Shown here: positions 37,581 through 47,619 of the stretch, one piece after another
How positions within the stretch are numbered: the first letter of the stretch is position 1
Layout of the letters: each line of letters begins with the position of its first letter
DNA from: Sipunculus nudus
Taxonomy: Eukaryota; Annelida; Sipuncula; Golfingiida; Sipunculidae
NCBI GenBank assembly: GCA_026874595.1
Contig: CM049306.1
Coordinates: forward strand, 100,185,642 to 100,249,641
Direction of reading: 5' to 3'
Length of the DNA stretch: 64,000 nucleotides
Translations under genes and position numbers: made by a program
The notes under the pieces: generated by a model
The model's database searches: none
Told to the model about the DNA's origin: nothing
Seen by the model: the letters and a program-made list of their open reading frames with translations, nothing else

Positions 37581-38140
37581 TATTCAAAAAATGAAAAAAC
37601 CATTTCGAGATACTAGTGTAGGACTTATGATATGTCAGTTTCAAAAAGATTCCTGCAATAATGTGGCCTTCGGCGCAAGATGAATGAAATCTCGAAATAT
37701 CTCTATTCACGAGATATTTTTCGAGATACTGCAAGACTTTTTATAAAATCTTGTAGTACTAGTTGAATGCTACCTGATGCAAAAAACTAGATCACTCTAG
37801 CTTTAAAACTGACAAAGTTACAAAAATTAGACCCCTTATTTTCGAATATCATGACTTTTCCCCAAATATTTGTTACCATGGTTACTTCAAATTTGAGTCA
37901 GCTACACATCAGATGACAGGCCAGGTGATGACGAAAAAAATGAGCTATTGCAGAAGTGGATAAGCCTATTTATGGCGAAGTTATAGTGCAAAAACCGTTA
38001 ACCATACCTGTCGTGACCTTGACCTTTGACCTTTGACCTATTTTAACCAAAAACAATAGGGCACCTAGACATTATGTTTTTCATCATCCCTGTAAGTTTC
38101 AAGGTGATTGTGGCAAAATTGTGGCCAGGAGAGTGGTGAC
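33940..38140 (+). repeat. 1,122-bp higher-order repeat, about 3.8 copies
   Basis: The anchor 'ctagatcactctag' recurs at 34421, 35543, 36665 and 37787, exactly 1,122 bp apart each time, so no net indel separates units. Each unit holds three related monomers of about 323, 457 and 342 bp, judged by spacing of the 'agtttcaa' anchor. The stretch equivalent to 34,676-34,858 encodes the same 60-residue minus-strand frame in three successive units; the fourth is diverged after about 37,865. Units 1-2 and 3-4 form two subtypes (for example 'ggccgttggcgc' against 'ggccttcggcgc'). Open frames are repeat by-products. Confidence 0.95.
34654..38039 (-). promoter_or_regulatory. Nuclear-receptor half-site clusters (AGGTCA, DR1)
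   Basis: Each 1,122-bp unit carries three TGACCT half-sites (AGGTCA on the minus strand), two abutting and the third spaced by one base: 34654-34672, 35776-35794, 36898-36916. The final copy has four (38014-38039). The one-base-spaced pair is a perfect DR1, the classical RXR-type arrangement, and TCAAGGTCA within it fits ERR/NR5A-type monomer sites. The motif could be structural rather than regulatory. Confidence 0.35.
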
Positions 38141-38220
38141 AAACAAACAAACAGACAAACAGACAAACAGACATACGCAACTGAGTAATATGCTTGCCGA
38201 AATCTTTGATTCCGGCAAGC

Positions 38221-38837
38221 AACAAGTACGGTCTGCACAGGGAAGAATAAATCTACCGGCCTTGGTCTGATAATATCTATTGAGCGACCTAGATGTTTAT
38301 TATTATTCGTGAATGCACGTTGCCTTGGGCACCGGAAAGGGAGCTGAAATGTCCTTAGACATCCTAATGTGGGCTGCAGGCCAACCAAACCAACCGGGTT
38401 CAATTGCTCGTGAATGTCCGTCTAGACATGGTCCTTGTGATGAAATAATCATAGATTTCCTATAAGTTTATTTTGCGGCATAAATTGTGCAGCGGAGCGT
38501 TCAGGTTTGCGACATCCTCTATTTTATAATTCCAGACATCTAATGGCATTTTTGCTATACTGTTCACGTAAGCTGGGAAAAGATAACGTAGCAGCTGTGC
38601 TATTTCGTGAAATAAGTAGAAATATCAACCCTCAAATTTAATCTGAACAAATAATAAGTCTACATTAACTTTATATGTATTTATATATGACCACAGCTGT
38701 GTTTCAAAATCTTTTCACCAAACCTACCTCTACACGTGACGACCTCGGTATTCCGAAATCTTTTCTATTTATTTTTCGTCGGCCCCAACCTTGCACATTT
38801 GTTTTACATGAACATTTAAAGAGCGTATAGATATTTG
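38221..38837. other. Unique spacer
   Basis: No gene recognised. Confidence 0.5.
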
Positions 38838-39161
38838 TTAAAGGGGCCCAATCACATATCTGACCATTACAAACTAAAGGAAATCCCTGGAAGTTTTGTC
38901 TGTATGGTATTTTGCAAAAAAAATGACCTTTCTACCTCTGCAAATTTGCTACCTACCACCTTAGGTTACATGTTTTTCTGGTTTGTCAACAAAGCTGTGT
39001 TTACAAACATTTTGTTGATAAACAAATTTATACATCCTCCACGCAGGCCCTGTTAGAACTTTTCAAACCAAATTTATCCTTAGATCATCAATATAAACAG
39101 AGTGGAAGCCAGGTATCACATAATTTTTTTTATTTAAAGGTAGATGAATGGGCACCTTTAA
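38838..39161. mobile_element. TTAA-flanked miniature inverted-repeat element, copy 2
   Basis: The left edge is TTAAAGGGGCCCAATCA. The right edge, reverse-complemented, is TTAAAGGTGCCCATTCAT. At 324 bp it is the shortest of the three related elements. The termini match the right end of copy 1 (TTAAAGGGGCCCAGTCAC), which places them in one family. The interior has no transposase. Confidence 0.65.
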
Positions 39162-40776
39162 GGAATTCGATAGATCATGATTGAACGTTTAGAAGATCAA
39201 TAAACCCTCACAAAATCTCCCTGAATCCACGAAAAAAGTATAATTTCTGTAAACATCTGACATACACGATCATTTCTAAATGGAAAAATTTCACCATATA
39301 TAGGCAGATAGAGGCTCGTGTTCGGATATCAGACTCTCTGTGGCCGGCTGTCTACCCCCTGGGTGTAATCTGTTTGACGGATTCAGCGAGGCGAGCAGAC
39401 ATTTTATCAATCCTCAGTCTCTGAATTATACACAGTTACGTGTGCTCATGTACCACATAAACTCCATACATGGCAGATATAAAGTAGACTTTATTTGATC
39501 ATTGTTGCTAGGGCAAGAATTACGGCTGTGCTAGACTTTCTTTATTATCCCCCTGTAAACAGAACCCAACATAAATAACAAGTTTGAATAACGGTAAGTA
39601 TCACTCTGCGTGAAGAATGATGTACATGGACTGAATAACGGCTGAATTTCAAATAAAGGTACAGTGAGAGAGAGACAGACAGACAGAGAGCAGACAAAAA
39701 ATGAAGCTATATAAGCAGACAGCTATATAGATTTTAAGAAAAAAAAGTTTGATCGGAGTGAAACGTATAAAGATAAACTTATTGACAAAAAAGAACATAG
39801 TAGCTGCCAAAAACACTTCAGAAATCTGAAGAAAAACTTTTTTTGTGAACTAGAATTAAGATATATAGGTCACACCCGTACTCTTTGATTAGAACGCAGA
39901 CATTTGAGATGGAATAAGGTACTTTAAGTTCTAATTAAACTTTCCGAGATAAAGTTAGATACTTCAATATAAATTAAGATACTTCAGATAAAATGAGAAA
40001 ATTCGGGATAAGATAATTTAAGGTTAAAAAGATGCTTCAAGATACAAGAAGACACCATACACGATCTATGTTAACAACATTTAAAAATGTGTATTTATAT
40101 CAATCATTGTTAACCATTAATCTATCAAAAATTATTTTTCATTCTGAGAATATCAGGACATGTGTTACGCTAACTTCCTTCGATATTGGAACATTTCGAG
40201 GTTCTAACTTCCATAATTAAGTTTAGGTATCCTTAAGTTGCTGACCGATGGGGTATTTAAGTTGTTTTCTCAATTAAACACATTTAAACACATTATCAAA
40301 ATCCATGAAATGTCAAATATAAATGAGAACAAAATTCAAAACAGAAACGTAATTTGACTTTTTGTGTGTTAAATAACCGTAATCTGTAGTAAATGAGATA
40401 ATCCCAAAACCTGCGATGTTTTGTTCATATTCAAATTTAAATTTTCATTAAGTGTTAATTCCAAAGTTTTGAAAGCTGTCATTGTGAGATGGTGTGAAAT
40501 TATGAAGAATCACTTTATAAGACAACAAACGTAACAAGAGCCCGTGAGCTGTCGCGCGTTAAGTGGACTGTAATAATAATTAATTAATTAACCCGAAATA
40601 TTGTAAAAAAGATATTAATCAACGCCCGTCTTTTCCCAAATCACGTGGTTTCATAATTGAAATCCACTTCGAGAGGACATTCACTCCTGTGAATTAACTC
40701 TTAGTTCAGGTGTTAGAAATAAATAAATGCACGTGGAACTTGTATGTCACAGTATAATCATTACATAAATAAATGT
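39162..40776. other. AT-rich sequence with minor simple repeats
   Basis: A GA/GACA-rich tract lies at about 39,665-39,697. A loose ~25-bp repeat ('agatacttcaa' and relatives) spans about 39,905-40,045. No gene recognised. The last 4 bases (ATGT, 40773-40776) are a target duplication. Confidence 0.5.
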
Positions 40777-41584
40777 TGTTACGGAACCTAATATAAACAG
40801 ATCACGTATGCGTAATGAACACAAAATTTTGTAATGGAGATAAAAAAAAAATCAGATTCTGTAACACTAGGCAGCGTGAAATGTCTAGGGGAACAAATAA
40901 AGAAGTCGCGATCAGTGGTTTTTTGTTAACAAATAACTATAATTTATTCTTAAAACAACCCTAACATTACAATGCACTAAATTAATATAATTAAACAGTA
41001 AAACAGCGGTATAACAACAAATTAATACAATCACACAGTAAAACAAACAATGTGCACAGTACCTGGATACCACCACCGTCACAACGATAAGTTCTTTAAA
41101 TGTATACTCTCGGAGAATGACAGTCCAGTGTATAAAGCTCTTGTAACAATCCAGAAAGTAAACCGCCGAAGTCCAAACAAGACTCGTCACAAAATACAGG
41201 ACGAGTCTGAAAAAATAGGACGAGTCTGAAGAAAATCTATAACTGCCGCACTCATCGGATGAGGTCCCAGAAACTGACACACCCGCTTCTGCGTCCACCG
41301 GAATCCTATATAACTTTCCACCCCAAGCCGAGAACATTCTCAAACATTCGAAGAACCTAACACAATACACGGTAAAGACACGTTCAAGAATCATCTAGAA
41401 AAACGTTGCTGTGTCTCTACACACCAGGGTCCACATGTGACCTCGGCCAGGCGAGAAAGCCCAAGGCTAGCATGACGAGAGTTCAACCAGTAGGGGTTAA
41501 ACTGAGAATGTAACAAACGGCCCGGCGAGGGTGTCACAACACGAGTTACGCCCGAGTCACACAAATAAAGGAGCACCTGTAACA
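40777..41584 (-). mobile_element. Solo LTR with 4-bp target duplication, copy C
   Basis: An 808-bp complete LTR from TGTTACGG to CTGTAACA, bordered by ATGT on both sides (40773-40776 and 41585-41588). The ends TGTTAC and GTAACA form a 6-bp inverted repeat. Sequence is co-linear with copies at 6306-7118 and 27233-29704. A complete LTR plus target duplication with no internal sequence indicates LTR-LTR recombination after integration. The TATA-like box reads leftward, as in the other copies. Minus-strand open frames here (up to about 160 codons) are LTR sequence. Confidence 0.9.
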
Positions 41585-41588
41585 ATGT

Positions 41589-42942
41589 ATAAATATTGAT
41601 ATACATGGTGTAACGTAAGTGAAAGTCATACAAAATATTAAACTGAAAAGGCGGAGCCAGGCTGACCGTTCAAACCTTAAATACAAGGGATATTTAGAAA
41701 ATAGACCAGTCTAAACTGTTTGTCCCGATTTCAGATTACGTCCACTTCAGTTTGTAACCTTGGGGTAATTTTAAATCAATTCCAGATTACCCCAACGATT
41801 TCAGATTTGCCCTTTGAAAAGTCGTTTATTTACTTTTTTAAGTTTATTATAATGTCTGTATTATAATTTCCGAAATTTTTCGATTTTTTCATATTTCTTT
41901 TCAATTATTTTTGTATGCAATGTATCAAGCGATTTATTGAAGTGTATGAGTCAATATCAAAACATTTTTCAACTTTTTTAAGTGTTTTATACTTTAGATA
42001 TTGTGTGTAACACATACACACACATACCTTCCGTTTAGAAATTATGCACATCTATGCAAGTGTTTTATACTTAAGATATTTGATTTAGCTTTTTATGTTG
42101 TATCGTTTAAGTGTTTGAATGTAATTTATATAACATAATAATTTATCATTTAGCTGCTATAGCGTGGAGGACCGGAGGGCGGGTTGGGAGGGGTTGTGGT
42201 GAAGGTAAATGGGAACAGTGCGAGGCTAAATTAGAATTAAGTTCAGCTTACCCCGGAGGTAATTTAAAAACAATTTGAGATAACCGGGGTAACCCTAATG
42301 GAGGGAAGTTTGTGGTCTTTACGCCAGGATTTGATCGTCTCCCTGACCCAGTTGTCATTGTTTCCACATCCAGAAGACCCACTGATTTATATACAGAACC
42401 GTGAGAATGAGATTGACAACCATAAAAGCTTATTGAAAAATATTCGACGAGTCACGAGGACAAATTTTATTACCTTTCATTTAGTTTTTTGCTTGCGATC
42501 CCGCTAACAAAGCCAAATCCAGACAGAAAAGAACAAAAAAAAAACAATTATATATAACAATGATTTATTCGTATGCCTTTTTGGTGTCTGGTATAAATAT
42601 ATAACTATATTAAAATAGAGCCCATATGCTTATCAACTAATCATTTAGAACAAACGAGTTCTGATCGCTACAAGTTGCTCTTATAGTTCCCTTTTTTGCA
42701 AATAAACTGGGTCCAATCCTAGTTTTCAAGCATAACAGTTTTACATTCATAAAACACCAATATACAACTGTTTAGTTACCAGTACAGTGTCGCTTCCATT
42801 TCACGGTTTCATCTTAAACTGGGTGAAGTTCACTCTAAAACACTGTTACTGCCAGATGATTAGTATTAACTGTCAATTAATATTAACACTGAAGCTACTG
42901 AGAAATAAAACAGAAATAAAAATATATAAACAAAAGCAAACC
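41589..42942. other. Unique sequence sharing a 36-bp word with 43,337
   Basis: The word 'cacacacataccttccgttt' plus 'agaaattatgcacatc' at about 42,017-42,053 recurs at about 43,333-43,369. G/C-rich 'ggggtaat' type words at 41,760-41,795 and 42,250-42,295 suggest a decayed repeat. No gene recognised. Confidence 0.5.
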
Positions 42943-43327
42943 TTAAAGGGACATAAGCAGGAGCAATATTATGCACACTATCAGTTCAGTTTTTCTTTAT
43001 ACAATAGTTTTCCAGCAAAGCCATCCCAGCACACGGTCTCAGTGCTTAACACCTTGTTATGGTTCTGCGTGTGAGTATACCCGTGTATCTGCTTCCCATA
43101 ACAAGGAAGCGTGACCGAAGTTCACAATTTGGGGATACGAGACAGATCCCAAATTAGGGGTATTCCAAATATGGTTGTGATACACCGGCTGTAAGCTTTT
43201 AACACTCGTGTACAGGAGTAAGCCAACGGGTTGAGTACGATATTTTGGCAGGTACCTTTTTTTCAAAGAGTTGAAGTTATTTTCCGTGTTAATTCAATAT
43301 GCCTTGCAAGTAATTAGATCGCTTTAA
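42943..43327. mobile_element. TTAA-flanked miniature inverted-repeat element, copy 3
   Basis: The left edge TTAAAGGGACATAAGCAGGA matches copy 1 (one substitution over the first 20 bases). The right edge is eroded: reverse-complemented it reads TTAAAGCGATCTAATTAC. The interior shares several ordered words with copy 1, and the region corresponds to 1901-2392 with about 100 bp less. Confidence 0.6.
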
Positions 43328-45171
43328 CACAACCACACACATACCTTCCGTTTAGAAATTATGCACATCCACGCGCGCTCAAAGGTCAAACATTTCTAAC
43401 ATGGGCAAAGCAGAAGAACAACAGGATAGTTTAAAATATGATATTTATGAGCATTCGATCTGTTTATTGGGTTTGCTCTTGGATGTAGGAGTCGGAGGTG
43501 GCGACTGTCTTGAGGGGGTCAGACCTACGCTTTATTCCCCTTCTACCTCCTCATCAGGCCCTTTAATACAAAACTGCCAGCAGAATGATGTTACAATATA
43601 AAGTCTATTATGGAGAGTTTTCTTCTGCTGTAGAAGACCTTGGATCATAGAGTTTTCTGCGTCCTTTGAGGGCATACAATACAACCTATTACTGCCGGGG
43701 TTATGATGTAACGGCCGACCAGTGGGCGCGGCGGCGTGACAATGCCCATATAACCCTCCCTTTAGAAAATATCATTTTACAAATGGGCACTCTCCAGCGC
43801 CATTCTAAATCAGATGTCTTTGAAAAAGTAAACCTTATGTAATCCATAATATGACAAGTGTCTAGAATTATCCATGGCGTTAAGGTTTTGGAATGTTATA
43901 TCATATAAACGTCAGATACATGGATCTATATAGAGTTCGTGAAATAATTAAGGTATAGAGAGACTGTGGGGCAAATATGATATATCCGTGCAAATTATAA
44001 CACTTTGAAGATAAACATTTTTGCCGACTTCCTCTTTTATATGAATTTAGTGTCAGTATATATTCAAATTTGATTCTATTTTTTTATGAACAATGGTGAG
44101 GCGTAGAGAACCATAAAAGAAGTAATAGGAAGGTAATAAGAACGTATTTGAATATGGTATACCCGTTTGAGTTATGTATTTAAAGATATTTTAATTGTCT
44201 ACCTTCCATGTTCTTTCTTCAAAGATTGTCCTTTTCTTCCAAGTAAAATTTTCGACACATTCTAGTTATTAGTACAGAAATAAACCTCTACTTAAACAGC
44301 CTGATTATACAGAAGAATGGCCATATACGGTTTATAGTAAGTAATGGTTATTATTTCAGTACCTGTCATTGGTTTTGTTATCAAAAGCATGTAAATACCA
44401 GGTAGACAAAATATCTCACATTACATACCCTTATATTGGTGTTTTGAGAAGGTTACCAAGGCTATAAAGCCTTTGTAATAGCATAACTAATATTTATAAC
44501 TGAGGTCTTACGGTGGGAGTCATTAGGCAATCTTTACAGAAAAATGCTCTAAAACCACATAACAAGACTTTCTTTGTAGCAACGTGAAATCTCCTTTTTC
44601 TAACCATTGGATGATGTTCTGACATTTGCGTGGCAGGAAGGGAAAACACAGATGAGACAAATGTGCATTAGGCAATTGCATGGTGATAAAAAAATCATGT
44701 GGTTAAATCACGTAAAATATCGAGAAACAAAACATGCTACATTTCCGAGTTCCAAAGTGTACAGGGATAGGTTTCCGCTGGGCCAGATCCGTTTATCAGA
44801 GACCCATTATGTTGTAAAACTTTTATGTTCGAGAAACTTACATGTAGCCGCCATCAAAATGGATTATCAATCTGATTTTATTTGTCACAAAATATCATGT
44901 TAACATATCACAAAATATCATGATAACAAATCACAGAATATTGTGGTAACATAAAAGTCCATGCACTAACAGACCAACCTTTGTATCATTTCTTAACTAT
45001 AAAACAACCAAATATCAAAATATTACTTTGCTTTGCATGTATGCAGCTACACAGAACAAGTGTGTCATGGTTCATCAAGTAACTCGTTATTTGAAAAAAG
45101 TCAGCTGTATAACAAGGGAAATAAGAGTGAATGTCGCTGGCCGTCAAGAGGATAATGATATTGCAGAAAAT
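43328..45171. other. AT-rich unique sequence before the satellite
   Basis: No confident gene. A three-copy 23-bp repeat ('atcacaaaatatcatgataa' type) sits at about 44,884-44,952. A 98-codon plus frame at 44,607-44,903 starts with TTG and ends in that repeat, so it is not called. Confidence 0.5.
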
Positions 45172-47619
45172 GAAAAATAATCCTTTAAATAAAGAACATA
45201 TTATGATCATCCAGGTTACCTCCCGAGAAAAGAATCCTTTTAATTAGCAACATATTATGGTGATCAGATTACCTCCCAAGGAAAGAATCCTTTAAATTAG
45301 GAACATATTATGGTGATCCAGGTTTCCTCCCAATGAAAGAATCCTTTAAATTAGGAACATATTATGGTGATCCAGGTTTCCTCCCAAGGAAAGAATCCTT
45401 TAAATTAGGAACATTTTATGGTGATCCAGGTTTCCTCACAAGAAAAGAATCCTTTAAATTAGGAACATATTATGGTGATCAGGTTACCTCCCATGAAAAG
45501 AATCCTTTAAATTAGCAATATATTATGGTGATCCAGGTTTCCTCACAAGAAAAGAACCCTATGAATTAGGAACATATTATGGTGATCCAGGTTTCCCACA
45601 AGAAAAGAATCCTTTAGATTAGGAACATATTATGATGATCAGGTTACCTCCCATAAAAAGAATCCTTTCTATTAGCAATATATTATGGTGATCTAGGTTT
45701 CCCACAAGAAAAGAATCCTTTAAATTAGGAACATATTATGGTGATCAAGTTACCTCCCATGAAAAGAATCCTTTCAATTAGAAACATTATGGTGATCCAG
45801 GTTTCCCACAAGAAAAGAATCCTTTAGATTAGGAACATATTATGATGATCAAGTTACCTCCTATAAAAAGAATCCTTTAAATTAGGAACATATTATGGTG
45901 ATCAGGTTACCTCCCATAAAAAGAATCCTTTAGATTAGGAACATATTATGGTGATCAGGTTACCTCCCATGAAAAGAATCCTTTAAATTAGCGATATATT
46001 ATGGTGATCCAGGTTTCCTCACGAGAAAAGAATCCTTTAGATTAAGAACATATTATGATGATCAGGTTACCTCCCATAAAAAAATCCTTTAGATTAGGAA
46101 CATATTATGGTGATCAGGTTACCTCCCATAAAAAGAATCCTTTAAATTAGGAACATATTATGGTGATCAGGTTATCTCCCATGAAAAGAATCCTTTAAAT
46201 TAGGAGCATATTATGGTGATCAGGTTACCTCCCAAAAACAGAATCCTTCAGATTAGGAACATATTAAGGTGATCAGGTTACTTCCCATGAAAAGAATCCT
46301 TTAAATTAGCAATATTATATGGTGATCCAGGTTTCCTCACAAGAAAAGAACCCTATGAATTAGGAACATATTATGGTGATCCAGGTTTCCCACAAGAAAA
46401 GAATCCTTTAGATTAGGAACATATTATGATGATCAGGTTACCTCCCATAAAAAGAATCCTTCTATTAGCAATATATTATGGTGATCCAGGTTTCCTCACA
46501 AGAAAAGAATCCTTTAGATTAAGAACATATTATGATGATCAGGTTACATCCCATTAAAAGAATCCTTTAGATTAGGAACATATTATGGTGATCAGGTTAC
46601 CTCCCATGAAAAGAATCCTTTAAATTAGGAACATATTATGGTGATCAGGTTACCTCCCATACAAAGAATCCTTTAAATTAGGAACATATTATGGTGATCC
46701 AGGTTACCTCCCAAAAACAAAAAGGAATCCTTTAAATTAGCAATATTATATGGTGATCATGGTTTCCTCACAAGAAAAAAACCCTATGAATTAGGAACAT
46801 ATTATGGTGATCCAGGTTTCCCACAAGAAAAGAATCCTTTAGATTAGGAACATATTATGATGATCAGGTTACCTCCTATAAAAAGAATCCTTTCTATTAG
46901 TAATATATTATGGTGATCCAGGTTTCCCACAAGAAAAGAATCCTTTAGATTAGGAATATATTATGGTGATCCAGGTTACCTCCCATGAAATGAATCCTTT
47001 AAATTAGGAACATATTATGGTGATCAGGTTACCTCCCATAAAAAGAATCCATTAAATTAGGAACATATTATGGTGATCAGGTTACCTCCCATAAAAAAGA
47101 ATCCTTTAAATTTGGAACATATTATGGTGATCCAGGTTACCTTCCATGAAAAGAATCCTTTAAATTAGGAACATATTATGATGATCAGGTTACCTCCCAT
47201 GAAAAGAATCCTTTAAATTAGGAACATATTATGGTGATCAGGTTACCTCCCATAAAAAGAATCCATTAAATTAGGAACATATTATGGTGATCAGGTTACC
47301 TCCCATGCAAAGAATCCTTTAAATTAGGAACATATTATGGTGATCCAGGTTTCCCACAAGAAAAGAATCCTTTAAATTAGGAACATATTATGGTGATCCA
47401 GGTTACCTCCCATGAAAAGAATCCTTTAAATTAGGAACATATTATGGTGATCCAGGTTACCTCCCATGAAAAGAATCCTTTAAATTAGGAACATATTATG
47501 GTGATCAGGTTACCTCCCATAAAAAGAATCCTTTCTATTAGCAATATATTATGGTGATCCAGGTTACCTCCCATGAAAAGAATCCTTTAAATTAGGAACA
47601 TATTATGGTGATCCAGGTT

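Larger units (their letters stand above)
33187..38220 (+). mobile_element. Composite tandem-repeat element with Helentron-like ends
   Basis: The left part carries a small hairpin (CGACCATAGGTCG, 33195-33207) followed by GCTTGCCGGAAATC (33211-33224). The right edge is a 29-nt hairpin at 38192-38220 with 13-nt arms, GCTTGCCGAAATC and GATTCCGGCAAGC, around TTT. Its right arm is the inverted complement of the left-end word. Asymmetric terminal inverted repeats, a hairpin at the 3' end and a tandem-repeat core are described for non-autonomous Helentron (rolling-circle) elements. No Rep/helicase is encoded. The element type is inferred from structure; exact termini are approximate. Confidence 0.5.

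Noticed and set aside
34090-38403. Repeated 60- and 92-codon minus-strand frames as a tandem gene family
   Set aside because: They recur only because the 1,122-bp repeat recurs; no start context, domain or codon bias supports coding.
40912-41394. 160-codon minus-strand frame as a membrane protein
   Set aside because: It lies entirely inside the solo LTR, which occurs in three other places without a conserved frame.
44607-44903. 98-codon plus-strand frame as a gene
   Set aside because: It starts with TTG and its end runs into a 23-bp tandem repeat.
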